This document shows positions 26,382-35,651 of a DNA stretch of 64,000 bases, piece by piece. The stretch comes from Bacteroidota bacterium (GTDB lineage Bacteria; Bacteroidota; Bacteroidia; Flavobacteriales_D; Crocinitomicaceae): the NCBI GenBank assembly GCA_030148165.1, contig JASBTZ010000003.1, forward strand, positions 1-64,000. The letters run 5' to 3'. Within the stretch, counting starts at the first letter, position 1, and each line of letters opens with the position of its first letter. The notes under the pieces are model-generated. The model was not told where the DNA came from. It ran no database searches and saw only the letters and a list, made by a program, of their open reading frames with translations. The position numbers and the translations under genes are program-made.

Positions 26382-28875
26382 TATCTTTGCTATTGAGTAG
26401 CTCGTCAAGAGCAACTTCATCTGCGATCAGTACATCTCTTGCTTTAGATCCTTTGAAGGGTCCGATGATCCCCATTCCTTCGAGCTGGTCTATCAATCGA
26501 CCGGCTCTGTTGTAACCAAGCTTGAGCTTTCGTTGAAGTAAACTGGCAGATCCTTGTTGATGTGTAACTACAATTCTAGCTGCATCAGCGAAAAGTGCAT
26601 CCAGCTCTTCGTCATCCATTGAACCACCGCCTTCAGAACTTTCACCAACGTATTCCGGCAAAAGAAAGGCATCTGAGTAACCACGCTGGTCACCAATGTA
26701 ATCACAAATAGCCTCTACTTCCGGAGTGTCTACGAAGCCACATTGAAGTCGGGTAAGGTGTTGACCGGTACTAATGAGCATATCCCCGCGTCCGATAAGC
26801 TGATCCGCACCTGGCGAATCTAAAATAGTTCTTGAGTCTACCGAAGATAGAACCCTGAATGCGATACGAGCAGGGAAGTTCGCTTTGATCATACCAGTGA
26901 TCACGTTGACCGATGGACGCTGTGTAGCAACGATTAAATGAATCCCAATGGCTCTGGCCAACTGTGCAATTCGAGCTATTGGTGTTTCGATCTCTTTCCC
27001 GGCAGTCATGATGAGGTCTGCAAACTCATCTATCAATACAACGATATAAGGTAAGTAACGATGTCCCTTTTCAGGATTTAACTTGCGTTTCACAAATTTC
27101 GCATTGTATTCCTTAATGTTTCTTACTTGAGCCGTTTTCAATAACTCGTACCTTGCGTCCATTTCGATACACAAGGAGTTCATGGTGTTCACAACCTTGC
27201 TTGTATCTGTTATAATTGCCTCTTCCTCGTCCGGAAGTTTAGCAAGGAAATGTCTTTCAATCTTATTGTAAAGTGTAAGTTCTACTTTTTTCGGATCTAC
27301 AAGTACAAACTTCACTTGCGATGGATGTTTCTTGTAGAGAATCGAAACCAAAATAGCATTAAGCCCTACCGACTTACCTTGTCCTGTAGCACCAGCAACG
27401 AGTAGATGAGGCATCTTGGTCAAGTCAAATGTATAGGTCTCATTCGTGATGGTTTTCCCAATGACAACCGGTAGATCAAAATCAGACTCCTGAAATTTCT
27501 TTGACGCGATCAGCGAACGCATGCTTACCATGTCGGGATTGTTGTTTGGCACCTCGATTCCAATGGTGCCCTTTCCCGGTATCGGCGCAATGATTCGAAT
27601 GCCCAACGCAGCAAGACTCAAGGCGATATCATCCTCCAGGTTTTTGATCTTTGAAATTCGAACACCTTTCTCCGGTATGATTTCGTAAAGCGTCACGGTC
27701 GGCCCTACAGTAGCCTTGATCTTATCAATTCCGATTTTATAGTGACCAAGAGTTTCAACAATTCGGTTTTTGTTTGATTCCAGTTCCTCCTTATTCACGG
27801 AAACACCTTTGCTGCCATAGTCTGTTAGAAGGTCAATGGAAGGTAGGGCGTATTTAGAAAGATCAAGCTTTGGATCATAATCTCCATACTCACCCTGATG
27901 CGATTTCACCTCATCTTCCGATAATTCCTTGTCATCTTCCGTCGCTTCAGCAACTTCTACCGAAAAATCACTATCGTCCGCTGTAATCTTTTCTTCCGAG
28001 CTATCTTCAACAACGGGTTCCTCAACTTCTTCAATGGCAGGTTCTTCTTCAGTCGACTCGTCATCATCCAGAACCAAAGTCTGCGAAACCTTATCATCTT
28101 CTTTCAGTTCCTCTTGTAAAACATTCGTGACATCCATGTCACCTTCACCGATAATCGCTTGATCGGATTCTTGTTCATCTTCAACCTCCTTTCGTTTACG
28201 AATGCGTAAAAAGCTTAGGAATTTATTGAAAGCTTCATGGAAAAGTATAATACTACAGATGTATCCTACCGATAGAATAACGATTAGTGAACCAAATCGT
28301 CCAAACGTTAAATCAAGCCATTCGTTAATCTGATACCCGAATGTCCCTCCCAGATAATTAATTTGATTAGCGAAGAATCCCAGAAAAAGACTTGTCCAGA
28401 TCGTGAACACAAAAGTTATGCTCACCGTTTTCTTTACGGGAAGCAAGGAGATGTTAAATAATGTTCTTACACCGAGGATAAGCAGAATCAATGAAAACCC
28501 GAATGAGGCCAATCCAAACCAACGGTAAATGAATAAATGAGAAATCCAGGCACCAAATTTACCCAACCAGTTTGCAACAGGTTCATTGTCATCTTCGAAT
28601 AGAAACTCGAAAAATCCTTTTCCTAAAATTCGATTTTGATCTTCCTCCCAGGTAAAAATGTAGGAAAAACTTGATAAGAATAAAAAGAAGGAAAATAGGA
28701 TCAGAATCGTCCCAATGCTGGACTTGATCTTCTTTTTGTCGAATCGCTCAAGAAAGGTATTCAACGAAACGTTCGCTTTCTTTGACTTCTTTTTGGAGCT
28801 CTTCTTTGACTTTTTTCCAGGCTTCTTTTTCTTCGAATCGTTACCTTGCTCTATGTATTCGTTCTCAACGCTCAT
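26374..28875 (-). CDS. ftsK: DNA translocase FtsK/SpoIIIE
   Basis: This 833-residue protein starts with a Lys-rich segment, then four or five membrane helices (residues ~55-75, 105-135, 145-168, 190-215). An acidic linker (~230-330) leads to the RecA-like motor: Walker A GATGQGKSVGLNA, VKFVLVDPKKVELTLY, Walker B LIDEFADLIM, and a RIAQLARAIGIHLIVATQRPSVNVITGMIKANFPARIAF block. The C-terminal winged-helix gamma domain (VTHQQGSASLLQRKLKLGYNRAGRLIDQLE) reads directional KOPS-like motifs. It pumps chromosome DNA at the division septum and activates XerCD. The length is typical of Bacteroidota FtsK. Confidence 0.96.
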   Translation of the reverse strand: MSVENEYIEQGNDSKKKKPGKKSKKSSKKKSKKANVSLNTFLERFDKKKIKSSIGTILILFSFFLFLSSFSYIFTWEEDQNRILGKGFFEFLFEDDNEPVANWLGKFGAWISHLFIYRWFGLASFGFSLILLILGVRTLFNISLLPVKKTVSITFVFTIWTSLFLGFFANQINYLGGTFGYQINEWLDLTFGRFGSLIVILSVGYICSIILFHEAFNKFLSFLRIRKRKEVEDEQESDQAIIGEGDMDVTNVLQEELKEDDKVSQTLVLDDDESTEEEPAIEEVEEPVVEDSSEEKITADDSDFSVEVAEATEDDKELSEDEVKSHQGEYGDYDPKLDLSKYALPSIDLLTDYGSKGVSVNKEELESNKNRIVETLGHYKIGIDKIKATVGPTVTLYEIIPEKGVRISKIKNLEDDIALSLAALGIRIIAPIPGKGTIGIEVPNNNPDMVSMRSLIASKKFQESDFDLPVVIGKTITNETYTFDLTKMPHLLVAGATGQGKSVGLNAILVSILYKKHPSQVKFVLVDPKKVELTLYNKIERHFLAKLPDEEEAIITDTSKVVNTMNSLCIEMDARYELLKTAQVRNIKEYNAKFVKRKLNPEKGHRYLPYIVVLIDEFADLIMTAGKEIETPIARIAQLARAIGIHLIVATQRPSVNVITGMIKANFPARIAFRVLSSVDSRTILDSPGADQLIGRGDMLISTGQHLTRLQCGFVDTPEVEAICDYIGDQRGYSDAFLLPEYVGESSEGGGSMDDEELDALFADAARIVVTHQQGSASLLQRKLKLGYNRAGRLIDQLEGMGIIGPFKGSKARDVLIADEVALDELLNSKDII

Positions 28876-28951
28876 TTTGTATATTCTACGAATATAACGA
28901 TGTTAAGAAGGGGCCAGCGAAAGCGCAGTAGAGAGTTTACACAACTCTTTG

Positions 28952-29623
28952 TTAGTTACCTTCTTCGGGATTTAGCTCCTGATTGGTCATGATTGCAACA
29001 AACTCATCAATTGTGACACGACGATAATTGTCGGGGATGCCAAAAAGATCTCTTTCCGGCAGGTACTCCTTAAACTCAATTAACTCGTAATCGAGCTGAC
29101 CGTCAGGGGATGCGATACTGTATTTCACCAGTAGTCCTGGGCTATCCTCGAAATTGTTTAAATAACTATTCGAATATGATTTCAGGTAAAGATACTGTTC
29201 TGATTCTTCGAGATCCGGGTGCTCAACGATAAGCTTCTTAGCCTTCATTTCAAGGATTTTCTCCTTGCCACATTTTTTATCCAGTGTATACGTTTTCTTC
29301 GCTATGCTATCTGTTTCATCAGGAGCCTTATTGTGATCAACCTTGATTGCAAAATCACCTTTAGGGGTGTTGATGAGTGTATATGATTTATTGAGTTCGA
29401 GATGTCGGATCACTACCTGCTTGCCAAGTTGTTCGGTGAAATTTTCGATTCTCGTAATGGTGTCGTTAGTATATACAATCATCCGATTTTCAGGGTAAAA
29501 CTGACGCATATTCGTGTCCCTAATCTCGATTTTATAAACTAATTTCCCCGTGAAGGGTTTATGTTTTTGTGCAATTAGATTTGTGGCTAACAGCACCGAG
29601 AATAATGATAGGATGAATTTCAT
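28952..29623 (-). CDS. GLPGLI-like/DUF4412-like secreted hypothetical protein
   Basis: I choose the ATG at 29623 (MKFILSLFSVLLATNLIAQ), giving 223 residues with a clean signal peptide. A longer frame from 29662 adds 13 residues before it. The mature part shows conserved-looking phrases GKLVYKIEIRDT, KSYTLINTPKGDFAIKV and the internal motif SPGLLVKYSIASPDGQLDYEL, resembling the GLPGLI/DUF4412 beta families of secreted Bacteroidota proteins. These families lack known biochemical function. It lies after ftsK in the same direction across a 76-base gap, and the plus-strand arginase gene diverges from it. Confidence 0.7.
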   Translation of the reverse strand: MKFILSLFSVLLATNLIAQKHKPFTGKLVYKIEIRDTNMRQFYPENRMIVYTNDTITRIENFTEQLGKQVVIRHLELNKSYTLINTPKGDFAIKVDHNKAPDETDSIAKKTYTLDKKCGKEKILEMKAKKLIVEHPDLEESEQYLYLKSYSNSYLNNFEDSPGLLVKYSIASPDGQLDYELIEFKEYLPERDLFGIPDNYRRVTIDEFVAIMTNQELNPEEGN

Positions 29624-29725
29624 GCGTTTCACTTGTTTTAACATAACGAATTGGTAAGCCAATGTTACTGATGCTAAAATAATGGAATTAATTAATCAGC
29701 TGTACTATGATGATTTCATTTATAC

Positions 29726-29733
29726 TATTTTTG
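29726..29733 (+). promoter_or_regulatory. -7 element before the arginase gene
   Basis: TATTTTTG (TAnnTTTG form) lies 17 bases before the ATG of the arginase gene. A -33 TTG at the normal distance is not visible, so confidence is moderate. Confidence 0.5.
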
Positions 29734-29750
29734 CGTGTCAATAAAATCAC

Positions 29751-30707
29751 ATGAGTGTTAGCATCGAAATAATAGTCAATAAATCGGAAATTACAGCTGG
29801 GACAAGGGGAGCATCATTGGGTCCTGAAGCTGTAATGACGGCGGCTCGTAAAAAAGGATCTTTGCTTTTCGGTCAGTATCCGATTTCGTATTCAAAAACG
29901 CGAAACGACTTGTTGGATCAGGAGATAAAATTTCCATATGCGAAGCGAATAGAAGGCCTCGTGGAAGTTTATGATGAAATGTCGTCTCGAGTAAAAACTT
30001 TATTGAATGACCATAAATTCCCACTTGTTTTAGCTGGGGATCATGGTTCTGCGGGAGGAACAATAGCAGGAGTAAAAGCGGCATATCCGAATTCGAGAAT
30101 AGGCGTTGTATGGATAGATGCACATGGTGACCTACACACACCATACACAACTCCATCGGGAAATATGCACGGTATGCCTTTGGCAACTGCATTAAATGAA
30201 GATAATTATCCCTGTGAGCGAAACGAGATATCTGATTACGAAAAACAATTGTGGGATCGACTCAAGAATACAGCTGTTGAAGGTCAAAAGGTACGACCGG
30301 AAGATCTCATTTTCATTGCGGTTCGAGATACGGAAGATGAGGAAAACAAATTGATAGAAAGACTGGGTATAAAGAATCACACGGTTTCTGATGTTAGAGC
30401 AAAGGGAGCTGATGTGATAATTGAGAAAATTGAAAACCAATTATCCGGTTGTGAGGTTATCTACGTTTCTTTCGATGTTGATTCGATGGATCCGACGTTT
30501 ACTTCGCATGGCACAGGAACGCCGGTACCGGAAGGACTTTCGCCCAAAGAAGCAGAGGAGATCCTATGTAAGTTGGCATCATTAGAAAAAGTGAAATGCC
30601 TCGAAGTCGTAGAGGTCAACCCATGTCTTGACGAAAACGTAAATAAAATGGCAGAGGTAACCTATTCTTTGGTTGAGTCTGTGGTGAACACTTTGGAACA
30701 GAGATAA
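29751..30707 (+). CDS. rocF: Arginase/ureohydrolase family protein
   Basis: This 318-residue protein carries the manganese-binding motifs of the ureohydrolase superfamily: LAGDHGSAGGT (~residue 97), VWIDAHGDLHTP (~122), MHGMPLA (~142) and SFDVDSMDPTFTSHGTGTPVPEGLS (~240). The last supplies the C-terminal Asp pair. The spacing is that of arginase rather than agmatinase, and the gene abuts argS, so arginine hydrolysis to ornithine and urea is the favoured function. The stop codon is at 30705-30707 and argS begins at 30708 with no spacer, which suggests coupled translation. Formimidoylglutamase remains a possible alternative. Confidence 0.83.
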   Translation: MSVSIEIIVNKSEITAGTRGASLGPEAVMTAARKKGSLLFGQYPISYSKTRNDLLDQEIKFPYAKRIEGLVEVYDEMSSRVKTLLNDHKFPLVLAGDHGSAGGTIAGVKAAYPNSRIGVVWIDAHGDLHTPYTTPSGNMHGMPLATALNEDNYPCERNEISDYEKQLWDRLKNTAVEGQKVRPEDLIFIAVRDTEDEENKLIERLGIKNHTVSDVRAKGADVIIEKIENQLSGCEVIYVSFDVDSMDPTFTSHGTGTPVPEGLSPKEAEEILCKLASLEKVKCLEVVEVNPCLDENVNKMAEVTYSLVESVVNTLEQR

Positions 30708-32603
30708 ATGGAAACTAGAATATCAAATATTTTAATTGAAAATGCGGCTGAACTCTTCGGTCAGGAGATCACAGAACGTTTAGTGCAGTTTCAGAAAACC
30801 AATAAGGAGTTTGAGGGCGACTTGACACTTGTTGTTTTTCCATTTGTAAAATTGTTAAAATGCTCTCCGGAAGCAGCAGGAGAAAGATTGGGTGCATTCC
30901 TTTCAGAGCGGGTGGATGGCATAAAGAGCTATAATGTTGTAAAAGGATTCCTTAATTTAGTGATTGACGATTCTTATTGGTTGAAGAATTTGATCGAGAT
31001 GGACAAGGACGAACGATTTGGTTTCAAAGAGCCGAATTCTTCATCAACGTTAATGGTTGAATACTCTTCTCCAAATACGAATAAACCGTTGCACCTAGGA
31101 CATCTCAGAAACATATTTTTGGGCTATTCGGTTTCTAATATTTTGAAAGCGCATGGTCACAAAGTGATCAAAACGCAGGTCATCAATGATCGTGGAATTC
31201 ATATCTGTAAAAGTATGTTAGCCTGGGAGCGATTTTCACCAACCAATGCGAAAGGTGAACGGGAGACTCCGAGCAATACAGGCATCAAAGGTGATAAGCT
31301 CGTAGGTAAGTATTACGTGGAATTTGATAAGCACCTTAAAGCTGAAACCGATGAATTATTAAGGTCATGGGAAGCAGAAGGTTATAAAGATTTAAATAAA
31401 GAGGTAGTCGAGGAGCTGGACAAACTCTTTCAAGCAAAAGAAGCGAAAGATGAAGAGGGCAGAAAAGCGATTGATTCTAAAATAAAAGAGATCGCTAAGA
31501 ATCAAACATCTTTAATGCGCGAAGCTAAAGAAATGCTCATTAAATGGGAGGCTAGAGACCCGCAGGTATACAGACTTTGGTCTACCATGAACGGATGGGT
31601 GTATAGTGGTTTTGATCAGACATATGAAACAATGGGAGTCGATTTTGACAAGTTGTATTATGAGTCTGACACATTTCTGTTGGGTAAAGATCTGGTAATA
31701 GATGGACTGAAGAGTGGGGTATTTTACAAAAAAGAGGATGGTTCTGTTTGGATCGACTTGTCAGATGAGGGACTTGATGAGAAGCTGGTACTTAGATCAG
31801 ATGGTACAGCAGTATATATGACTCAGGACATCGGAACTGCGGTCGATCGTTATAAGGACTTTCCGGATTTGGAGGGAATTATCTATACAGTTGGAAACGA
31901 ACAGGATTACCACTTCAAGGTATTATTCCTGATACTTGAGAAATTGGGGTATGCATGGGCTAAGAACTGTTATCACTTATCTTACGGTATGGTTGATTTG
32001 CCTACCGGGAAGATGAAATCGCGGGAAGGAACCGTTGTGGATGCGGATGAATTGATGGCGGAAGTGATAGATCAGGCGAAAGCAATGACAATGGAAAGGG
32101 GACATATTGAAGGCATGCCGGATGAGGAGCGAGAGGCATTGTATAAATTAATCGGATTAGGAGGACTGAAATACTACTTATTGAAGGTGGATCCAAGGAA
32201 ACGAATGATGTTTAATCCGGAAGAATCGATTGAATTGAATGGAAACACGGGTCCATTTATTCAGTATGCACACGCCAGAATTCAGTCATTGTTGAGTAAA
32301 GCAGAAGGAGTAGATTCTTTTACGGAAGCAACGCTTCAACCCGAGGAGAAGGAAATAATCAAACATTTAACGGACTTCCCCGCAGTTGTATCTGAAGCAG
32401 CCTCCACTTACTCTCCGGCTTTAATAGCCAATTACACTTATGAATTAGCGAAGTTGTATAATCACTTCTTTCAGTCGATTACCGTTCTTAAAGAAGAAAA
32501 CGATTCACTGAGAAATATGCGTTTAATTCTAAGTCGAAACGTGGCAAAAACAATCAGAAATTCTATGGGATTGCTGGGAGTAGATGTTCCGGAAAGAATG
32601 TAA
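30708..32603 (+). CDS. argS: Arginyl-tRNA synthetase
   Basis: This 631-residue class I synthetase has the N-terminal Add1 domain, then the HIGH-like motif NTNKPLHLGHLRN (~residue 127), the DRGIHICKSML segment and an extended K/E-rich insertion (~215-275). The synthetase core region follows (YMTQDIGTAVDRY, VGNEQDYHFKVLF), then the KMSK-like GKMKSREGTVVDADEL (~435) and a C-terminal anticodon-binding helical domain. It charges tRNA(Arg). The upstream arginase gene abuts it directly. Confidence 0.96.
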   Translation: METRISNILIENAAELFGQEITERLVQFQKTNKEFEGDLTLVVFPFVKLLKCSPEAAGERLGAFLSERVDGIKSYNVVKGFLNLVIDDSYWLKNLIEMDKDERFGFKEPNSSSTLMVEYSSPNTNKPLHLGHLRNIFLGYSVSNILKAHGHKVIKTQVINDRGIHICKSMLAWERFSPTNAKGERETPSNTGIKGDKLVGKYYVEFDKHLKAETDELLRSWEAEGYKDLNKEVVEELDKLFQAKEAKDEEGRKAIDSKIKEIAKNQTSLMREAKEMLIKWEARDPQVYRLWSTMNGWVYSGFDQTYETMGVDFDKLYYESDTFLLGKDLVIDGLKSGVFYKKEDGSVWIDLSDEGLDEKLVLRSDGTAVYMTQDIGTAVDRYKDFPDLEGIIYTVGNEQDYHFKVLFLILEKLGYAWAKNCYHLSYGMVDLPTGKMKSREGTVVDADELMAEVIDQAKAMTMERGHIEGMPDEEREALYKLIGLGGLKYYLLKVDPRKRMMFNPEESIELNGNTGPFIQYAHARIQSLLSKAEGVDSFTEATLQPEEKEIIKHLTDFPAVVSEAASTYSPALIANYTYELAKLYNHFFQSITVLKEENDSLRNMRLILSRNVAKTIRNSMGLLGVDVPERM

Positions 32604-32610
32604 TTTCCAG

Positions 32611-34071
32611 CTAATCCCCACTCTGAAGGATTGTCCTGATTTCCCGTATACTTATCATGCCAGAAAGTAGAGCGACCAGAATGCCCGTAGCGATCGCAAT
32701 AGAGAAGCTGTAATACCATGGCATCTTCAAATGAGTTGACCCCATTATAATGAGCACTATAACGATGAAATAGCCAATGATTCGAAGTAGACTGGTCAAA
32801 TCGATATGAAGTTTGATCAGGTTATGAGCGATTGAAATCTGAATAATTGCAGTTAATATTTGTGTGATCAAACTTGCGATTGCAGCTCCAAATGCACCGT
32901 AAATAGGAATCATGTACAGGTTTAGAGTAATATTCACTAATACTCCAATACCTGCTGATATGTTGAGAACCCGTAAGCTTCCATTAGCAGTAAGGATAGT
33001 GCCATAGATATACAGCGATGTAAAAAATACGAAGCAAATCATAAGTATGCCGAACGCTAAACTTGATTCAATAAGTTCATTTCCACTGATTTCAAAGCGC
33101 CAGCTCATGATCTCTTCACGGTAGAAAAATGCAGCAGTTGCAACGAGAAAAGCATAACTCAAAATTAATTTGAGTGAGAAAGTTGTGATCTGGCTTATGT
33201 CTTCCTTTTGTTTTAAAAGTTTGGCGAAAATAGGTAAGAGGAGACCGGCGAATAGATACCCTACCATGTTCAATGCCTCAAAAAAACGATATCCTCTCGC
33301 ATAAACAGCCGCATCCCTAGCTCCGTCAGCAGACATTCTTTCCAGCATGACACTATCTGATCGATAATAAATGGTCATAAGTAAAATGAGAAGCGCATAC
33401 GGAAGGCTTTTCTTGATGATCATCCAGGAAAATGCTGTACGTAACGATGCACGGAACTTACCAGCTCTTTTTAAAACAAGGTATCCAGCTACCAGGAAGG
33501 TGATAAAATATGATGCTGTCTGTGCGAGAACGAACCATTCAATTCGGATCGGCTCATTTGTAATTCCCCCCCAAAGCATAACAGAACAAATAACGATAAG
33601 TAATGAACGATCCAATATTGAAATGATACTGTCCTGCTTGAACAAAAGTAAACCGGCTAGATTAGAGCGGAAATACTGTATGAAGGCAATTATGATCTGA
33701 TTCAATATCAATAAGGAAAGTAAATTGAATTGCGAAGCGTCATAACCCAATATAAAGCCGGTTATTATAACTAGAATGATGTACCCGAATGAAAGCAAGA
33801 ACCTGATCGATAAAATTCCCGCGAAATATTTTCTGAATAAATGGCTGTAACGAGCTAGATTTCTAGTGTTGTAGTTATTGATCCCCAGATCGAGAAATAT
33901 ATTGAGGATAAAGGTCAAACTCATCAATGAAAAATATTCACCGTAATCTCCCGGGGAATGTGTTTCAACTTGCTTGAGGATTTCTGCATCAATTCCAAGA
34001 ATATAGAATGGCTTAACGAGTACATTGAGTACGAGTACTAAAACCAGATTCTTAAAGAATTTCTTTTGCAT
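32611..34071 (-). CDS. Oligosaccharide flippase family protein
   Basis: This 486-residue polytopic membrane protein has about 14 hydrophobic segments and the N-terminal polysaccharide-biosynthesis pattern (YGEYFSLMSLTFILNIFLDLGINNYNTRNLARY, residues ~40-75). Its organisation matches the Wzx/MurJ-like MOP flippases that move undecaprenyl-linked sugars across the inner membrane. It lies last in a minus-strand run after maf, with 61 bases between them. The stop is 7 bases from the convergent argS stop. The glycan it carries is unknown. Confidence 0.85.
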   Translation of the reverse strand: MQKKFFKNLVLVLVLNVLVKPFYILGIDAEILKQVETHSPGDYGEYFSLMSLTFILNIFLDLGINNYNTRNLARYSHLFRKYFAGILSIRFLLSFGYIILVIITGFILGYDASQFNLLSLLILNQIIIAFIQYFRSNLAGLLLFKQDSIISILDRSLLIVICSVMLWGGITNEPIRIEWFVLAQTASYFITFLVAGYLVLKRAGKFRASLRTAFSWMIIKKSLPYALLILLMTIYYRSDSVMLERMSADGARDAAVYARGYRFFEALNMVGYLFAGLLLPIFAKLLKQKEDISQITTFSLKLILSYAFLVATAAFFYREEIMSWRFEISGNELIESSLAFGILMICFVFFTSLYIYGTILTANGSLRVLNISAGIGVLVNITLNLYMIPIYGAFGAAIASLITQILTAIIQISIAHNLIKLHIDLTSLLRIIGYFIVIVLIIMGSTHLKMPWYYSFSIAIATGILVALLSGMISIREIRTILQSGD

Positions 34072-34132
34072 CTTTTGGTGTAACGGCCTTTTAAAATTGA
34101 AATTTTATTGAATGCCGCAAAATTACGAACAA

Positions 34133-34705
34133 TTAAAGAAAAGAAGTGTTTAGACGCTGATAGATATCGTGCACAGGTAATCCCATTACATTGTAATAAC
34201 ATCCGGAAATACCCTTAACACCGATATAACCGATCCATTCCTGGATTCCGTAACCACCGGCCTTGTCAAATGGTTTGAATTCGTCGACATAGAATTCTAT
34301 TTCAGTCTTCCGGAGTTTGTTAAAATGAACAATCGTTACAGTAGAAAATATCATTTCCTGATGGATATCGCCTAAGAAAACACCTGTTATTACTTCATGT
34401 GATCTATCGGAAAGCATGTTAAGCATTTCAATTGCTTCGTCACGACTGCCGGGTTTACCCAAAATTTCATCGTTCAATACAACAGTGGTATCAGAGGTTA
34501 AAAGAATTTCATCTTCATTCAACTCCGGAATTAACGCCTGTGCCTTTAATTTGGCCAGATAGGAGGCGACTTCTTTAGAAGGAATATCAGGAGGGTAAAT
34601 CTCATCGACTTCCCGAATTTTTATCTCCACCGGGAGTCCCAACTGATTTACAAGTTGTTGACGTCGAGGTGATTTAGAACCTAATATGATCTTCTTATCA
34701 GGCAT
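34133..34705 (-). CDS. maf: Maf family nucleotide pyrophosphatase
   Basis: I choose ATG at 34705 (MPDKKIILGSKSPRRQQLVNQL), giving 190 residues. The frame extends upstream to 34747, but that would overlap the UbiA gene by 50 bases instead of 8 (ATGCCTGA). The Maf signatures SKSPRRQQLVNQLG (residue ~9), ASYLAKLKAQAL, LLTSDTTVVLNDEILGKP (~70), and KAGGYGIQEW (~150) are all present. Maf hydrolyses non-canonical or canonical nucleoside triphosphates and is linked to housecleaning and septum inhibition. Confidence 0.93.
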   Translation of the reverse strand: MPDKKIILGSKSPRRQQLVNQLGLPVEIKIREVDEIYPPDIPSKEVASYLAKLKAQALIPELNEDEILLTSDTTVVLNDEILGKPGSRDEAIEMLNMLSDRSHEVITGVFLGDIHQEMIFSTVTIVHFNKLRKTEIEFYVDEFKPFDKAGGYGIQEWIGYIGVKGISGCYYNVMGLPVHDIYQRLNTSFL

Positions 34706-35651
34706 AAAGTAATAGCAGTTGCCAGTAGATAGGAGAGAGGGTTCCAAAGACCATCGCCGTTTTTATATAATGATTGATTCTGCGATATTGTCGTTTTTGT
34801 TGAGCTGCTAAGGTTAGTATGATGGCAACTACGACAAAGAACAAAGAAATAAACAGCGAAACGAGTGCTAAACCATCATATGGTGGCAGCTTCACGAATA
34901 CAAAACTGATTCCTGCAAGAGAGATCAATAAGACAAATGCTGCAATCCATTTAGCGCGGGTGTCACCTACAATCAGTGGTAATGTTTTTGCTCTCAACAC
35001 TTTATCGCCTTCAGTATCTTGAATGTCTTTAATTATTTCTCGAGCCAGATTCAACAAGAATGCAAATACTGCTAATCCTACTGATAAATAAGCTATGTAT
35101 TCGTGTGAATCAAACCAGTTAAAAGGAAAGATAACCGCGAATTCATTCCAGATAAAACCATCATGGTGATAGTAATAAAGTCCTACCAGCAATGGTACAA
35201 GTGCTGTTAAACCAGCGACTAAAATATTACCAATGAGGAGTTTGCGTTTGAAATAGGTAGAGTAAAACCACAAGACATTTATCGACAAGAGATGTATAAA
35301 TAGATACCAGAAGGTATTCAGCTTATAGCTCAGATATATGGCCATTCCAAAAGCGACAACATTGATAACCCAATGGGTTAGAATTGCTACTCTGCGTTTT
35401 ACAAATTTACCGATGATCATGCGTTCCGGCTTATTGATTCGGTCCGCACGCATATCGAAGTAATCGTTAATGATGTTCCCTGCTGCTGCAATGAGAGACG
35501 TTGAAAAAACCAGAATAAAGAACTCAAAGCTTTTTATTCCGCCGTCAAAAGATCCAATAAGGTTGTTCTCCAGGTACCATCCAAGACCGTACATTGTTAT
35601 TACCACTACAGCAATATTAATGGGTCTCGTCAGTCGTATGAAGTGAATCAT
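34698..35651 (-). CDS. UbiA prenyltransferase family protein
   Basis: This 317-residue protein has about nine membrane helices and the two Asp-rich motifs of UbiA enzymes: NDYFDMRADRINKPER (~residue 62) and DIQDTEGDKVLRAKTLP (~198). The overall layout resembles the geranylgeranylglycerol-phosphate geranylgeranyltransferase-like proteins annotated in Bacteroidota, but the acceptor cannot be read from sequence. It could act in menaquinone or lipid prenylation. Its start overlaps the stop of the PorE-like gene by one base, and the maf start overlaps its end by 8 bases. Confidence 0.85.
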   Translation of the reverse strand: MIHFIRLTRPINIAVVVITMYGLGWYLENNLIGSFDGGIKSFEFFILVFSTSLIAAAGNIINDYFDMRADRINKPERMIIGKFVKRRVAILTHWVINVVAFGMAIYLSYKLNTFWYLFIHLLSINVLWFYSTYFKRKLLIGNILVAGLTALVPLLVGLYYYHHDGFIWNEFAVIFPFNWFDSHEYIAYLSVGLAVFAFLLNLAREIIKDIQDTEGDKVLRAKTLPLIVGDTRAKWIAAFVLLISLAGISFVFVKLPPYDGLALVSLFISLFFVVVAIILTLAAQQKRQYRRINHYIKTAMVFGTLSPIYWQLLLLYA

